From Pseudomonas sp. C1C7 (GTDB lineage Bacteria > Pseudomonadota > Gammaproteobacteria > Pseudomonadales > Pseudomonadaceae): a stretch of DNA of 64,000 nt. Positions 23,221 through 34,350 of the stretch are shown in pieces. Location: positions 277,224-341,223 of the forward strand of contig NZ_JABFMP010000001.1 in NCBI RefSeq assembly GCF_013359595.1, in the 5' to 3' direction. The first letter of the stretch is position 1. Every line of letters starts with the position of its first letter. The translations under genes and the position numbers were made by a program. The notes beneath the pieces were generated by a model. The model made no database searches, had not been told where the DNA came from, and saw only the letters and a program-made list of their open reading frames with translations.

Positions 23221-24372
23221 TTACTTGATGGTCAGGGCTTCCAGTTTGCCGCTGTTGCCATACACATAAATCGTGTCGCCCACCACCAGCGGACGGGCAC
23301 GCAGGCCATCGCTGTCGATGCGCTCACGGCCGACGAAACGGCCGTCTACCTGACTGAGCAGGTGCAGGTAACCTTCCAGGTCACCCACTGCAACGTAGCT
23401 GGAGAACACTTCCGGAGCCGACAGTTGACGGCGGGCCAGCGCATCGTTGCTCCACAGGGCAGTGGTGGAACGCTCATCGACGCCTTCAACGGTGCCCGAA
23501 GACAGGCTCACGTAAACGCTGCCGAAACCCTGGGCGACACCGGCGTAGCTGGAAGCATCACGCTGCCACAGCTGACGACCGCTCTGCAGGTCCAGTGCCG
23601 CGACGCGACCCTGGTAGCTGGCGACATAGATGGTTTCGCCCGACAGCAGCAGACCGCCATCGATGTCGACCACACGCTCCAGCTCCGAACGACCTTGCGG
23701 GATCGCTACACGCTGTTCCCACACCGGCACGCCGTTGGAAATGTCGAGTGCGACCACTTTACCGGTCGAGAAACCAGCCACCGCCAGGCGGTTGGTGACG
23801 ATCGGCGCACTGGTACCGCGCAGGGTCAGTACGGCAGGCGTGTTGTCATACAGCCAGCGCTGGTTGCCGGTAGCGGCATCCAGACCGATCAGACGATCGT
23901 CCTGGGTCTGAACCACCACCACGTCACCGTTGTTGGCCGGTGGCGCGAGGACTTCGCTGGACACGCGAGCGCGCCATTTCTCTTCGCCGTTGATGGCGTC
24001 CAGGGCAACGATTTCACCCTTGAGCGTACCAATCGTCAGCAGACCGTAACCGACGCCAACGGCACCGGAGACAGGCAGTTCGAGATCTTTCTTCCACTTC
24101 ACGTCGCCGTTGCTGCGATCCAGCGCCATCACCACACCGGTCACGTCGGCGGCGTAGATGGTGTCGCCATCAATCGCCGGAACCAGCATGTTGTAGGTTT
24201 CGCCCTGACCGTCACCGATCGAACGACTCCACTGTTTCTGCAGAACCACTTCTTCCTTGAAATCGGTCAATTCGGCCGGCGGCAGTTCTTTCTTGCTGTT
24301 GCTGCTGCAACCCGCGGCCAGAATGGCCAGAGCCAGCAATGCTGCATGTTTCCAACGAATCACGTCACGCAT
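23221..24372 (-). CDS. bamB: Outer membrane assembly lipoprotein BamB
   Basis: A 383-aa lipoprotein of the BAM complex that inserts beta-barrel proteins. The start MRDVIRWKHAALLALAILAA precedes lipobox LAAGC; longer frames upstream overlap yfgM and lack a signal peptide. The mature part consists of PQQ-type beta-propeller repeats (ALDRSNGDVKWKKDL, ALDAINGEEKWRARV, GLDAATGNQRWLYD). It overlaps the yfgM end by eight bases. Confidence 0.96.
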   Translation of the reverse strand: MRDVIRWKHAALLALAILAAGCSSNSKKELPPAELTDFKEEVVLQKQWSRSIGDGQGETYNMLVPAIDGDTIYAADVTGVVMALDRSNGDVKWKKDLELPVSGAVGVGYGLLTIGTLKGEIVALDAINGEEKWRARVSSEVLAPPANNGDVVVVQTQDDRLIGLDAATGNQRWLYDNTPAVLTLRGTSAPIVTNRLAVAGFSTGKVVALDISNGVPVWEQRVAIPQGRSELERVVDIDGGLLLSGETIYVASYQGRVAALDLQSGRQLWQRDASSYAGVAQGFGSVYVSLSSGTVEGVDERSTTALWSNDALARRQLSAPEVFSSYVAVGDLEGYLHLLSQVDGRFVGRERIDSDGLRARPLVVGDTIYVYGNSGKLEALTIK

Positions 24373-25006
24373 CCCCTTTGGCCAGATCGTCCAGCTTGAT
24401 TTGCAAGCCACCGACCGCCGCTTCATCCGACAGTGCCGCCTTGGCTTTTTGATAGGCCGCGTGCGCTTCATCGGTACGACCCAGCTGAACCAGCAGGTCG
24501 CCCTTGAGTTCTTCACGAGTAGCCAGGAATGCCTTGTCGGCATCGCCTTCGAGCAGTTTCAGGGCCTCATCGACCTTGTTCTGCGCGGCCAGCACCTGAG
24601 CCAGGCGCTGACGGGCGATTTCGCCCAATGCTGCGTTGGCAGGCTTTGCCGTGATGGCTTTCAGTTCGGTGGCCGCGTCGTCCAGCTTGCCGCTGTCGAC
24701 GGCGACTTTCGCCACGAACAGGCTGCCGTACTGGGCGTAGGCGCTGCCGGCGAATTCGCTGTTGAGCTTGCCGGCCAGGTCCGACACACGGGCCGCATCC
24801 GGCTTGCCGTCAGGCGTCAGCGTGGTTTCCAGCAATTGCTGATAGAGCATCGAGGCGCCTTGCGACTGGTTGCTCTGATACTTCTGGAACGCCTGCCAGC
24901 CGAATACGATGACCAGCGCCAACAGGCCGCCGGTGACCAGGGGCTTGCCGTTGCGTGACCACCATTCCTTCAAATCCGCCAGCTGTTCGTCTTCGGTACT
25001 CGACAC
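24365..25006 (-). CDS. YfgM-type SecYEG ancillary protein
   Basis: A 213-aa membrane-anchored TPR-like protein. A single membrane segment (PLVTGGLLALVIVFGWQAF, residues ~22-41) is followed by a helical periplasmic domain. YfgM works with PpiD at the Sec translocon. It sits between hisS and bamB, its conserved place. Confidence 0.9.
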   Translation of the reverse strand: MSSTEDEQLADLKEWWSRNGKPLVTGGLLALVIVFGWQAFQKYQSNQSQGASMLYQQLLETTLTPDGKPDAARVSDLAGKLNSEFAGSAYAQYGSLFVAKVAVDSGKLDDAATELKAITAKPANAALGEIARQRLAQVLAAQNKVDEALKLLEGDADKAFLATREELKGDLLVQLGRTDEAHAAYQKAKAALSDEAAVGGLQIKLDDLAKGDA

Positions 25007-25048
25007 CCCAATACTCCTTAATCGCTAATTCGGCTGTTTAAGACAGCT

Positions 25049-26338
25049 TCAACCCTGCACGACGCAGGTGGCCAGGTGTGCAGCAAGCGCATCCCAGGCA
25101 ATGCTTTGTTGTTCGCCCTGGCCACGCAGGGGTTTGAAACCTACCACTTGCTGGGCCATCTCGTCGTCACCGAGGATCAGCGCATACAGCGCACCGCTCT
25201 TGTCGGCTTTCTTGAACTGGCTTTTGAAACTGCCGGCGCCGGCATTCACTTGCAGGCGCAGGTTGGGCAACTGGTCACGTACACGCTCGGCCAGTGCCAG
25301 GCCTGCCAGCTCGGCCTCTTCGCCGAAGGCGCAGAGGTAGACGTCGACCTGACGGGAAATCTCTTCCGGGATCTGCTCCAGGGTTTCGAGCAGCAATACC
25401 AGACGCTCGATACCCATGGCGAAGCCCACGCCGGCAGTCGGCTTGCCGCCCATCTGCTCGACCAGGCCGTCGTAGCGACCACCGGCACACACGGTGCCCT
25501 GGGCGCCGAGCTTGTCGGTGACCCACTCGAAAACGGTCTTGCTGTAGTAGTCCAACCCGCGAACCAGCTTCGGGTTGATGACGTAAGGAATGCCGGCAGC
25601 GTCCAGGCGAGCCTTGAGGCCCTCGAAGTGCGCGCGGGATTCTTCGTCCAGGTAGTCGGCCATCTTCGGCGCATCGACCAGGATCGCCTGGGTATCGGCG
25701 TTCTTGGTGTCCAGTACACGCAGCGGATTGGTCTTCAGGCGGCGCTGGCTGTCTTCGTCCAGCTTGTCCATGTGTTGCGACAGGAACGCGACCAGCGCTT
25801 CACGGTAACGGCCGCGGGATTCGCTGGTGCCCAGGCTGTTGAGCTCGAGCTTGACCGCATCGCGGATGCCCAGCTCACCCCACAGGCGCCAGGTCAGCAC
25901 GATCAGCTCGGCATCGATGTCCGGACCATCGAGGTTGAACACCTCGACACCGATCTGGTGGAACTGGCGATAACGGCCTTTCTGCGGGCGCTCGTGGCGG
26001 AACATCGGGCCGATGTACCAGAGTTTCTGCACCTGGCCACCACCGGTGATGCCGTGCTCGAGCACGGCACGCACGCAGGCCGCGGTGCCTTCAGGGCGCA
26101 GGGTCAGGGAGTCGCCGTTGCGGTCTTCGAAGGTGTACATCTCTTTTTCGACGATGTCGGTCACTTCACCGATGGAGCGCTTGAACAGCTCGGTGAACTC
26201 GACGATCGGCATACGGATCTGCTTGTAACCGTAGTTATCCAGCAGGCGCGAAACGGTGCCTTCGAAGTGACGCCACAGGGGGGTCTGTTCGGGCAGGATG
26301 TCGTTCATGCCACGAATGGCTTGCAGAGACTTGCTCAC
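25049..26338 (-). CDS. hisS: Histidyl-tRNA synthetase
   Basis: A 429-aa class II synthetase. The N-terminus [19 protein letters not shown] is typical; motif 2 is [15 protein letters not shown], the histidine-binding loop is [14 protein letters not shown], and motif 3 is [14 protein letters not shown]. The C-terminal anticodon-binding domain covers ~330-425. It follows ispG by 37 bases in the conserved cluster. Confidence 0.97.
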   Translation of the reverse strand: MSKSLQAIRGMNDILPEQTPLWRHFEGTVSRLLDNYGYKQIRMPIVEFTELFKRSIGEVTDIVEKEMYTFEDRNGDSLTLRPEGTAACVRAVLEHGITGGGQVQKLWYIGPMFRHERPQKGRYRQFHQIGVEVFNLDGPDIDAELIVLTWRLWGELGIRDAVKLELNSLGTSESRGRYREALVAFLSQHMDKLDEDSQRRLKTNPLRVLDTKNADTQAILVDAPKMADYLDEESRAHFEGLKARLDAAGIPYVINPKLVRGLDYYSKTVFEWVTDKLGAQGTVCAGGRYDGLVEQMGGKPTAGVGFAMGIERLVLLLETLEQIPEEISRQVDVYLCAFGEEAELAGLALAERVRDQLPNLRLQVNAGAGSFKSQFKKADKSGALYALILGDDEMAQQVVGFKPLRGQGEQQSIAWDALAAHLATCVVQG

Positions 26339-26375
26339 TATCGGTCCTTAAATTCGTTCGGCTCTAGAGTCGGAC

Positions 26376-27485
26376 TCAGCCACGCGCAATCACGGCGGCG
26401 TCGGCTTCGACCTTTTCGGCCGCTTTCTCGCGGATCAAGCGTTCAAGCTCATCCACCAGATTGTCATTCGTCAGTTTCTGCGACGGCTTGCCGTCGATGT
26501 AAATCAGGTTTGGCGTGCCACCGGTCAAGCCGATATGAGCTTCCTTGGCTTCACCCGGGCCGTTGACCACGCAACCGATGACCGCAACATCCAGCGGCAC
26601 CAGCAGGTCTTCGAGGCGCCCTTCCAGCTCGTTCATGGTCTTGACCACGTCGAAGTTCTGCCGCGAGCAGCTCGGGCAGGCGATGAAGTTGATGCCACGG
26701 GAGCGCAGGTGCAGGGACTTGAGAATGTCGTAGCCGACTTTCACTTCCTCGACCGGGTCGGCCGCCAACGAGATGCGAATAGTATCGCCAATCCCTTCGG
26801 CGAGCAGCATACCGAGGCCCACCGCGGATTTCACCGTGCCTGAACGCAAACCGCCGGCTTCGGTGATGCCCAGGTGCAACGGCTGGACGATTTCCTTGGC
26901 CAGCAGGCGATACGCCTCGACCGCCATGAACACATCGGAAGCCTTCACGCTGACCTTGAAGTCCTGGAAGTTCAGGCGTTCGAGGTGCTCGACGTGACGC
27001 AGCGCGGATTCGACCAGCGCCGCCGGGGTCGGCTCGCCGTATTTCTTTTGCAGGTCTTTTTCCAGGGAACCGGCGTTGACGCCGATGCGGATCGGGATCC
27101 CGCGGTCACGGGCGGCATCGACCACGGCGCGCACGCGATCTTCGCGGCCGATATTGCCCGGGTTGATGCGCAGGCAGTCAACGCCCAGCTCGGCCACGCG
27201 CAATGCGATGCGGTAGTCGAAATGGATGTCGGCAACCAGGGGCACCTTGACCAGTTGCTTGATCTTGCCGAAGGCCTCGGCGGCGTCCATGTCCGGTACG
27301 GACACGCGAACGATATCGACGCCGGCCGCTTCCAGCCGATTGATCTGCGCGACGGTGGCGGCAACATCATTGGTATCGCTGTTGGTCATGCTCTGCACGG
27401 CGATAGGTGCATCGCCACCGACAGGCACATTCCCGACCCAGATCTTGCGCGACTCGCGACGTTTGATTGGAGATTCGCCGTGCAT
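26376..27485 (-). CDS. ispG: 4-hydroxy-3-methylbut-2-enyl-diphosphate synthase
   Basis: A 369-aa [4Fe-4S] enzyme of the MEP isoprenoid pathway that converts MEcPP to HMBPP. The N-terminal TIM barrel ([19 protein letters not shown]) and the C-terminal cluster domain with [11 protein letters not shown] and [12 protein letters not shown], including the conserved Glu, are present. It starts three bases after rodZ. Its iron-sulfur cluster would come from the Isc system encoded in the same window. Confidence 0.97.
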   Translation of the reverse strand: MHGESPIKRRESRKIWVGNVPVGGDAPIAVQSMTNSDTNDVAATVAQINRLEAAGVDIVRVSVPDMDAAEAFGKIKQLVKVPLVADIHFDYRIALRVAELGVDCLRINPGNIGREDRVRAVVDAARDRGIPIRIGVNAGSLEKDLQKKYGEPTPAALVESALRHVEHLERLNFQDFKVSVKASDVFMAVEAYRLLAKEIVQPLHLGITEAGGLRSGTVKSAVGLGMLLAEGIGDTIRISLAADPVEEVKVGYDILKSLHLRSRGINFIACPSCSRQNFDVVKTMNELEGRLEDLLVPLDVAVIGCVVNGPGEAKEAHIGLTGGTPNLIYIDGKPSQKLTNDNLVDELERLIREKAAEKVEADAAVIARG

Positions 27486-27488
27486 GAC

Positions 27489-28529
27489 TTATTGACCCAA
27501 CTTCAGGCGAGCAGTCTCGCCACTGGTGAACGGAGCAACATCGACCGCCTGGCCGTTGTAGCTGACCTGCGCGCCACGGGCATAGCCCAGTCGGACGGCG
27601 AACGGTGGTTTGCCGTTGACGGAAAGGCTGTCGCCTTTGCGCTTGAGACCGCTGAACAGCACCTTGCCGCCACCGTCGGTGACTTGCGTCCAGCAATCGG
27701 CGGTGAACTGCACTTGAACCTGTCCCTGGCCGACGGCCGGCGCTGCTGCCGGAACAACCGGAGCAGCCGCTGGCGCTGGAGCGACCGGAGCGGTAACGGT
27801 CGGAGCAGGAACGGCAGGCGCCGCCGGAGCGGGTGTTGCCGGCGTTGCAGCGACCGCAGGTGCGTTGTGTACCGGAGCAGCAGGCGCCGGTGCCGGTGCG
27901 GCTGGCGCTGCCGGTGCGGTGGCTGGCGCTTCTGCCGGTGCTTCAGCGGAAGTCTCGGCCTGTGGCAATGCCAGGGCCGTCGAGTTATCCACCTGACCTT
28001 CTGCTACAGCCTGATCTTCAGGCTCGTCCAGCGGATGAATCTGTGTGGTGCCGTCGGCGCCTTCGACTTCGACGTGCTCAGGGCTGAGGCTGGTCAGCTC
28101 CTGTTTGCGCATCGCGGTCTGATCCTGCCACCAGACGAAACCACCGCCGATGACGGCCACCAGCAGCAACAGGCTGACAAGACGCAAGATAGTGTGGGAA
28201 ACCCGAACCGGCTCTTCGATGCGACCCAGGCCTTGAACGTTGCTGCCCTGGGAGTCGGTGCCGGTGGTCTGGTCGAACTGCTGAACCAGAACGGCCTGGT
28301 CCATGCCGAGCAATTTGGCGTAGGCGCGAATATAACCGCGGGCGAAGGTATGCCCCGGCAGCTTGTCGAAAGCGCCGGCTTCCAGATTACTCAGGGAATT
28401 GACGGTGAGGTTGAGCTTGAGGGCCACTTCGGCCAGCGACCAGCCATTGCTTTCGCGGGCCTGGCGCAAGGTCTCACCGGGGTTAACGCGATTCGCTGCT
28501 ACAACTTCGGGATGCGCCGCTTTCATCAT
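27489..28529 (-). CDS. rodZ: Cytoskeletal protein RodZ
   Basis: A 346-aa bitopic protein that links MreB to the cell-wall elongation machinery. The cytoplasmic HTH domain (PGETLRQARESNGWSLAEVA) is followed by one membrane segment (~110-130, ILRLVSLLLLVAVIGGGFVW), a long Ala/Pro-rich periplasmic linker (~185-270) and the DUF4115 domain at the C-terminus. Two adjacent ATG codons exist; the first overlaps the pilW stop as ATGA. Confidence 0.93.
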   Translation of the reverse strand: MMKAAHPEVVAANRVNPGETLRQARESNGWSLAEVALKLNLTVNSLSNLEAGAFDKLPGHTFARGYIRAYAKLLGMDQAVLVQQFDQTTGTDSQGSNVQGLGRIEEPVRVSHTILRLVSLLLLVAVIGGGFVWWQDQTAMRKQELTSLSPEHVEVEGADGTTQIHPLDEPEDQAVAEGQVDNSTALALPQAETSAEAPAEAPATAPAAPAAPAPAPAAPVHNAPAVAATPATPAPAAPAVPAPTVTAPVAPAPAAAPVVPAAAPAVGQGQVQVQFTADCWTQVTDGGGKVLFSGLKRKGDSLSVNGKPPFAVRLGYARGAQVSYNGQAVDVAPFTSGETARLKLGQ

Positions 28530-29284
28530 TGCTCCGACAGGTATTGCTGATATTCCGGTGTACCCGGATAGAGTCGTTTTAGTTGCAGGCCATAACTGGC
28601 GGCCTTGTCGCGATCTTCAAACACTTTTGCCAGCCGAACGCCGAGCAATAGACTACGTGCATTTTGCTCGGCAAGCAGGCTGAAACGATCGTAGTAGTCA
28701 CGCGCGGGCACATAATGCCTGTCTTCGTAAGACAACTCAGCCATTTCCAGCAACGCGCGTGGCTGTTGTCGATTCAAACGCAGGGCTTTTTCCAGCTGCT
28801 GCTGCGCCAGATCGCGCTGGCCCATCATCGCAGCGGTCATGCCGAGGTTCTCGAACACTCGCGAACGCTCAGGATACAGGGTATCGGCAGCGGCCTGCTC
28901 AAAGCGCTCGTAGGCTTCCTTGTAACGTTTCTGCTCGAAAAGAAAACTGCCGTAGTTATTGAGGATTCGCGCATCGGCGGGACGGGAGGACAGTGCCTTG
29001 CGAAAATGCTGGTCGGCCAGCTCAGGCTCAAGCTCGGCCTGGAACACCAGCGCCAGCGCCGCATTGGCATCCGCGTCCGAATCATCCAGCTCCAGCGCCT
29101 TCTTCAACGGCACCTTTGCCCGCTCGGTCATGCCCTGCTGCAGGTAACCGATGCCCAACTGCACATATGCCTCACGCGCTTCATCGCGGCCCTTGCTGGT
29201 CTTCATCGGGTTGTAGTCGCCCGAAAGAACACAGCCAGCACACAGGCTGGCCAATAACAAAAGCAGCGCAAAGCGCAGGGACAT
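28526..29284 (-). CDS. pilW: Type IV pilus biogenesis/stability protein PilW (PilF)
   Basis: A 252-aa outer-membrane lipoprotein (signal MSLRFALLLLLASLCAGC with Cys ~18) made of TPR repeats. It helps the PilQ secretin multimerise in the outer membrane. The start matches the family; it lies between rlmN and rodZ as in other pseudomonads and overlaps rodZ by four bases. Confidence 0.94.
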   Translation of the reverse strand: MSLRFALLLLLASLCAGCVLSGDYNPMKTSKGRDEAREAYVQLGIGYLQQGMTERAKVPLKKALELDDSDADANAALALVFQAELEPELADQHFRKALSSRPADARILNNYGSFLFEQKRYKEAYERFEQAAADTLYPERSRVFENLGMTAAMMGQRDLAQQQLEKALRLNRQQPRALLEMAELSYEDRHYVPARDYYDRFSLLAEQNARSLLLGVRLAKVFEDRDKAASYGLQLKRLYPGTPEYQQYLSEQ

Positions 29285-29300
29285 AGAGATCCTCTCTTGT

Positions 29301-30446
29301 TTACTTGTTCGCGGCGTTCACGGCCATATCGTTGTCGGCGCTCAACTCGCGCACGGCGATATAACGTTCGCTGCGACGGGTGCGATCCATCACCTGCCCC
29401 ACCAATTGACCACAAGCGGCGTCGATGTCTTCACCACGGGTGGTGCGGACGGTGACGTTGAAACCGGCGTGATGCAGCTGATCCTGGAACCGACGAATGG
29501 CGTTGTTGCTCGGCCGCTCGTACCCGGAGTGCGGGAACGGGTTGAAGGGGATCAGGTTGATCTTGCACGGGATGTTTTTCAGCAATTCGATCATTTCGAC
29601 CGCATGCTCGACCTTGTCGTTCACGTCTTTCAACAAGGTGTACTCGATGGTCAGCACGCGTTTTTCGCCCAGGGACGACATGTAGCGCTGGCACGATTCG
29701 AGCAGCATCTTAAGCGGATACTTCTTGTTGATCGGCACCAATTGGTTACGCAATGCGTCATTGGGTGCGTGCAGGGACAACGCCAGGGAGACGTCGATGT
29801 GCTTGGCCAGCTCATCGATCATCGGCACCACGCCCGAAGTGGACAGGGTCACGCGGCGCTTGGAAATGCCGTAGCCCAGGTCATCCATCATCAGATGCAT
29901 GGCGGCAATGACGTTGTCGAAGTTCAGCAGCGGCTCACCCATGCCCATCATCACCACGTTGGTGATGGCACGGTCGACGGTCGCCGGAACGCTGCCAAAG
30001 GATTTGTTGGCAATCCACACCTGGCCGATGACTTCGGCGGCGGTGAGGTTGCTATTGAAGCCTTGCTTGCCGGTGGAGCAGAAACTGCAGTCCAGGGCAC
30101 AGCCTGCCTGGGACGAAACGCACAAGGTGCCGCGTTTGCCCTGGGGAATGAACACGGTCTCGACGCAGCTGCCGGACGCCACGCGCACGACCCATTTACG
30201 GGTACCGTCGCTGGAAATGTCCTCGCTGACCACTTCGGGGCCGCGAACTTCAGCAACGGCCTTGAGCTTTTCGCGCAAGGCCTTGCTGACGTTCGTCATG
30301 GCGTCGAAATCATCGACGCCAAAGTGGTGAATCCATTTCATTACCTGACCGGCACGGAAACGCTTCTCCCCGATTGAGTCGAAGAATTTTTCCATTTCCG
30401 ACTGGGTGAGACCCAGCAGGTTGGTTTTAACAGTCGATGTAGTCAT
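29301..30446 (-). CDS. rlmN: Dual-specificity 23S rRNA/tRNA methyltransferase RlmN
   Basis: A 381-aa radical SAM enzyme that forms 2-methyladenosine at A2503 of 23S rRNA and A37 of some tRNAs. The CX3CX2C motif is CALDCSFC; the second catalytic Cys is in AACGQLVG near the C-terminus. I chose [17 protein letters not shown] as start. It follows ndk by 29 bases. Confidence 0.97.
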   Translation of the reverse strand: MTTSTVKTNLLGLTQSEMEKFFDSIGEKRFRAGQVMKWIHHFGVDDFDAMTNVSKALREKLKAVAEVRGPEVVSEDISSDGTRKWVVRVASGSCVETVFIPQGKRGTLCVSSQAGCALDCSFCSTGKQGFNSNLTAAEVIGQVWIANKSFGSVPATVDRAITNVVMMGMGEPLLNFDNVIAAMHLMMDDLGYGISKRRVTLSTSGVVPMIDELAKHIDVSLALSLHAPNDALRNQLVPINKKYPLKMLLESCQRYMSSLGEKRVLTIEYTLLKDVNDKVEHAVEMIELLKNIPCKINLIPFNPFPHSGYERPSNNAIRRFQDQLHHAGFNVTVRTTRGEDIDAACGQLVGQVMDRTRRSERYIAVRELSADNDMAVNAANK

Positions 30447-30475
30447 GGATTCACCTTCCACTCTTAAGCCAATGC

Positions 30476-30901
30476 TTAGCGAGTGGTTACTTCAGTAGCT
30501 GCGAAGAAGTATGCGATTTCGCGAGCAGCAGCGGCTTCGGAGTCCGAACCGTGTACGGCGTTGGCGTCGATGGATTCAGCGAAGTCAGCACGGATGGTGC
30601 CGGCAGCAGCTTCTTTAGGGTTGGTAGCGCCCATCAGCTCACGGTTGCGAGCGATAGCGTTTTCACCTTCCAGAACCTGAACGACAACCGGACCGGAAGT
30701 CATGAAGGCAACCAGATCACCGAAGAAACCACGCTCTTTGTGCTCAGCGTAGAAACCTTCGGCTTCGGCTTTGGACAGTTGCTTGATTTTCGAAGCGACG
30801 ATGCGCAGGCCAGCGTCTTCGAAACGGGTGGTGATCTTGCCGATCACGTTTTTGGCAACGGCGTCAGGCTTGATGATGGAGAAAGTACGTTGAACAGCCA
30901 T
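30476..30901 (-). CDS. ndk: Nucleoside diphosphate kinase
   Basis: A 141-aa enzyme that balances NTP pools by phosphate transfer through a phosphohistidine. [19 protein letters not shown] is the usual start, and the active-site His lies in NAVHGSDS. It is the first gene of the ndk-rlmN-pilW-rodZ-ispG-hisS-yfgM-bamB series, which is nearly gap-free. Confidence 0.97.
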   Translation of the reverse strand: MAVQRTFSIIKPDAVAKNVIGKITTRFEDAGLRIVASKIKQLSKAEAEGFYAEHKERGFFGDLVAFMTSGPVVVQVLEGENAIARNRELMGATNPKEAAAGTIRADFAESIDANAVHGSDSEAAAAREIAYFFAATEVTTR

Positions 30902-30937
30902 GGTGTAACTCCAGAAACGGTAATGTGCGAAAAATTA

Positions 30938-30960
30938 AACCCGCGAATTATACGCGGGTT
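30938..30960 (-). terminator. isc operon terminator containing a TATAAT box
   Basis: On the minus strand, AACCCGCG and CGCGGGTT form an eight-base stem followed by TAATTTTT, placed 30 bases after the iscX stop. The loop contains a consensus TATAAT, ~45 bases before ndk, which may be the ndk -10 box. Confidence 0.7.
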
Positions 30961-30989
30961 CTCGGGTATTGCCTAACCTGCGGCGTGGC

Positions 30990-31190
30990 TCAGTCGCGTT
31001 CAGCGATCCAGTGGGCCTGAATGGCCTCCAGGATTTTCTCGCCACAATGCTCAGGCTTGTCGCCGAACTCGGGCAATTCCATCACCCACTTGCGCAGATC
31101 GACGAAGTTGACCGACATAGGGTCTACATCGGGCTTGGATTCAGCCAGCTGGATTGCGATCTCCAGTACATCAGTCCACATGAGACTCAT
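30990..31190 (-). CDS. iscX: Fe-S assembly protein IscX
   Basis: A 66-aa acidic protein starting MSLMWTDVLEIAIQLAESKP, with the family core NFVDLRKWVMELPEF. IscX binds IscS and tunes cluster assembly. It is the last gene of the isc operon, 14 bases after fdx. Confidence 0.95.
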   Translation of the reverse strand: MSLMWTDVLEIAIQLAESKPDVDPMSVNFVDLRKWVMELPEFGDKPEHCGEKILEAIQAHWIAERD

Positions 31191-31204
31191 GACAATTCCT
31201 TGAA

Positions 31205-31546
31205 TCAGTGCGGCGCTTCGGCTGCGTGGTTGAGCGAGTACTTCGGAATTTCGACGGTCAGGTCTTCTGTGCCGACCTTGGCCTGACAGGCCAGGCGCGA
31301 CTGGGCTTCCAGGCCCCAAGCCTTGTCAAGATAGTCCTCTTCCAGCTCGTCGGCCTCTTCCAGCGAGTCGAAACCCTCGCGGATGATGCAGTGACAGGTG
31401 GTGCAGGCGCAGACGCCGCCACAGGCACTTTCCATCTCGATATGGTACTCGTGAGCCAGTTCGAGGATGGACGTACCGGTCTCAGCCTCCACGACCATGC
31501 CTTCCGGGCAAAACTTTTCGTGTGGCAGAAAAATGACCTGCGGCAT
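31205..31546 (-). CDS. fdx: ISC-type [2Fe-2S] ferredoxin
   Basis: A 113-aa adrenodoxin-type ferredoxin that supplies electrons for cluster assembly. Cluster ligands are in ACGGVCACTTCHCI and in the later RLACQAKV. It starts two bases after hscA. Confidence 0.96.
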   Translation of the reverse strand: MPQVIFLPHEKFCPEGMVVEAETGTSILELAHEYHIEMESACGGVCACTTCHCIIREGFDSLEEADELEEDYLDKAWGLEAQSRLACQAKVGTEDLTVEIPKYSLNHAAEAPH

Positions 31547-31548
31547 CG

Positions 31549-33411
31549 TTATTCCTCAATCTCATTCAGGTTGCGCCCGGCCAACGCGGCTTTCACCGTC
31601 GAGTCCATGCGGCGGGCAGCAAAGGCATCGGTCACTTGCGACAGACGCTTGGTCTGCTGCTCGATGGCGTAACCATCGGTACCTTTCATCAGTTCGGTCA
31701 GTTCCTGGACCTGCATGTCGATGACCATGCGCTCTTCGGCATCGAGCAGGCGGTCGCCGTCGACTTCCAGGGCAGCCTGCACCGCCTCGACCAGACGCTG
31801 GGCGTCGACCTGTTGTTCGCGCAGTACGCGGGCAACCTTGTCGTCGTTGGCGTATTCGAAGGAGTCCTTGAGCATCCGGGCGATTTCGCCGTCGGTCAGA
31901 CCATAGGACGGCTTGACCTGAATGCTGGCCTCGACGCCCGAACCCAGTTCGCGAGCGGAAACGCTCAGCAGACCGTCGGCATCGACCTGGAAGGTCACGC
32001 GAATTTTCGCGGCACCGGCCACCATCGACGGAATGCCGCGCAATTCGAAGCGCGCCAGGGAGCGGCAGTCGCTGATCAGCTCGCGTTCGCCCTGCAATAC
32101 GTGGATGGCCATGGCCGACTGGCCGTCTTTGTAAGTGGTGAAATCCTGGGCGCGAGCGACGGGGATGGTGGTGTTGCGCGGGATCACCTTCTCCATCAGG
32201 CCACCCATGGTTTCCAGCCCCAGGGACAGCGGAATCACGTCGAGCAGCAGCAGTTCTTCGCCGTCACGCTTGTTGCCGGCCAGGGTATCGGCCTGGATCG
32301 CGGCCCCGATGGCCACCACTTGATCCGGGTCGATTTCAGTCAGCGGCTGACGACCGAAGGCTTCGGCGACGGCTTCGCGAACACGCGGCACGCGGGTCGA
32401 ACCACCGACCATGACCACCGCATGGACCTCTTCCAGTTCGACGCCGGAGTCACGCACGGCGCGGCGGCAGGCTTTGAGGCTACGAGCGATCATCGGCTCG
32501 ATCAGTTCATTGAAGGCTTCTCGGGTCAGCTCGGCTTTCCAGTCGCCATAGACGACTTCAACGGACGCAGCGTTGGTCAGCGCTTCCTTGGCTGCACAGG
32601 CGGTTTGCAGCAGATTGCGTTGCGCACCCGGATCGAGGTCGGCGGACAGACCGGCGCTCTCGATGATCCAGCCCGCGATCGCATGGTCGAAGTCATCACC
32701 GCCCAGGGCGCTGTCGCCACCGGTGGCCAGCACTTCGAACACACCGCCGGTCAGGCGCAGAATCGAAATATCGAAAGTACCGCCGCCCAGGTCGTAGATG
32801 GCAACCAGGCCTTCGGCGTGCTGATCCAGACCGTAAGCCACGGCGGCAGCGGTCGGCTCGTTGAGCAGGCGCAGCACGTTGAGGCCGGCCAGTTTGGCGG
32901 CGTCCTTGGTGGCCTGGCGCTGAGCGTCGTCGAAATAGGCAGGAACGGTGATCACCGCGCCCACCAGCTCACCGCCCAGGGTGGCTTCGGCACGCTGACG
33001 CAGGACCTTGAGGATATCGGCAGAGACTTCGACCGGGCTTTTCGGGCCCTGGATCGTGTCGATGAACGGCATGTGCGACTCGCCGCCGACGAAGCGGTAC
33101 GGCAGTTGCTCGCCCAATTGCTTGACGTCGGACAGACCACGACCCATCAGGCGCTTGACCGACAGCACGGTGTTCAGAGGATCGGTGGAGGCAGCCAGCT
33201 TGGCCGATTCGCCCACTTCGACGCGATCGGCGTGGTAGCGCACGGCAGACGGCAGGATCACCCGCCCTTCTGCGTCGGCCAGCGGCTCGGAAAGACCGCT
33301 GCGCAAGGCAGCGACCAGCGAATTGGTAGTGCCCAAGTCGATCCCCACGGCCAGGCGACGCTGGTGCGGTTGAGGACTTTGGCCGGGTTCGGCGATCTGC
33401 AGTAGAGCCAT
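31549..33411 (-). CDS. hscA: Fe-S protein assembly chaperone HscA
   Basis: A 620-aa Hsp70-type chaperone that releases clusters from IscU. The nucleotide-binding motif [14 protein letters not shown] is near the N-terminus, with [12 protein letters not shown] and [13 protein letters not shown]; a substrate-binding domain follows. It sits directly after hscB. Confidence 0.97.
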   Translation of the reverse strand: MALLQIAEPGQSPQPHQRRLAVGIDLGTTNSLVAALRSGLSEPLADAEGRVILPSAVRYHADRVEVGESAKLAASTDPLNTVLSVKRLMGRGLSDVKQLGEQLPYRFVGGESHMPFIDTIQGPKSPVEVSADILKVLRQRAEATLGGELVGAVITVPAYFDDAQRQATKDAAKLAGLNVLRLLNEPTAAAVAYGLDQHAEGLVAIYDLGGGTFDISILRLTGGVFEVLATGGDSALGGDDFDHAIAGWIIESAGLSADLDPGAQRNLLQTACAAKEALTNAASVEVVYGDWKAELTREAFNELIEPMIARSLKACRRAVRDSGVELEEVHAVVMVGGSTRVPRVREAVAEAFGRQPLTEIDPDQVVAIGAAIQADTLAGNKRDGEELLLLDVIPLSLGLETMGGLMEKVIPRNTTIPVARAQDFTTYKDGQSAMAIHVLQGERELISDCRSLARFELRGIPSMVAGAAKIRVTFQVDADGLLSVSARELGSGVEASIQVKPSYGLTDGEIARMLKDSFEYANDDKVARVLREQQVDAQRLVEAVQAALEVDGDRLLDAEERMVIDMQVQELTELMKGTDGYAIEQQTKRLSQVTDAFAARRMDSTVKAALAGRNLNEIEE

Positions 33412-33462
33412 CGTTATCAGGTCTTATCTGTATATCAGGCGTGCGACCGGAGCGGCACTGGG

Positions 33463-33984
33463 TTAATCGTCGAGGCGCTCTTCTAACTGGCGCACTTCGT
33501 AGGTCAGCTTGTCGAGGAACTGCATGCGTCGCATCAGGCGCTCGGCGCGCTCGCGGTGCGCGGCATCGTTCCAGCAAGCGGCAAAGCTCTGGTTCAGCTC
33601 TTCCTGGGCAGCCTTGAGGCGGCGCTTGAACGCGGCGACACCCGACAGGTCGGCACTGTCCTGCAGGTCTTCGAGCTCTTCGCGCAACTCCATCTGTTGC
33701 AGAAGAAACTCCGGATCATGCACCGTGACCTCCAGCGGCAGCTCGCCACCACTCAAGGCGAGCAGATAACGCGCGCGCTTGGGGGGACTTTTGAGCGTCT
33801 GGTAGGCCTCGTTGAGGCTCGCGGATTGTTCCAGCGCCAGCCGCTGCTCACGCTCGGTGGCGTCAGCGAAGCGGTCCGGGTGAACGCTGCGCGCCAACTC
33901 ACGGTAGCGCGAAGCCAGCTGATCAAGATCCAGGTCGAAACCCGGTTTCAGCTCGAATAAAGCGAAATGACAAGGAGTACCCAC
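33463..33984 (-). CDS. hscB: Fe-S assembly co-chaperone HscB
   Basis: A 173-aa J-domain protein. I chose a GTG start (GTGGGTACTCCTTGTCATTT), which gives the family length; an ATG 39 bases upstream would run into iscA. The J domain carries the HPD motif in [14 protein letters not shown]. It recruits IscU to HscA. Confidence 0.94.
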   Translation of the reverse strand: MGTPCHFALFELKPGFDLDLDQLASRYRELARSVHPDRFADATEREQRLALEQSASLNEAYQTLKSPPKRARYLLALSGGELPLEVTVHDPEFLLQQMELREELEDLQDSADLSGVAAFKRRLKAAQEELNQSFAACWNDAAHRERAERLMRRMQFLDKLTYEVRQLEERLDD

Positions 33985-33992
33985 GACCAGCC

Positions 33993-34316
33993 TCAGATGT
34001 TGAAGCTTTCGCCGCAGCCACATTCACCGCGCACGTTGGGGTTGTTGAACTTGAAGCCTTCGTTCAACCCTTCCTTGACGAAGTCGAGCTCGGTGCCGTC
34101 CAGGTAGGTCAGGCTTTTCGGATCGATGATCACTTTCTCGCCGTGACTCTCGAACACCTGGTCCTCCGCAGCCAACTCGTCGACGAACTCCAGCACGTAG
34201 GCGAGGCCGGAGCAGCCTGTGGTGCGAACACCCAGACGAATCCCCTCGCCCTTGCCGCGCCCGTCGAGGGAGCGACGCACGTGCCGCGCTGCCGCTTCTG
34301 TCATGCTGATAGCCAT
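33993..34316 (-). CDS. iscA: A-type Fe-S carrier IscA
   Basis: A 107-aa protein starting [17 protein letters not shown]. Conserved Cys are in TTGCSGLAY and the C-terminal GECGCGESF. It carries clusters to apo-targets. It ends eight bases before hscB. Confidence 0.96.
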   Translation of the reverse strand: MAISMTEAAARHVRRSLDGRGKGEGIRLGVRTTGCSGLAYVLEFVDELAAEDQVFESHGEKVIIDPKSLTYLDGTELDFVKEGLNEGFKFNNPNVRGECGCGESFNI

Positions 34317-34350
34317 CGTTGACTCCTTACTCGTCGCCAAATCTTGAAAG

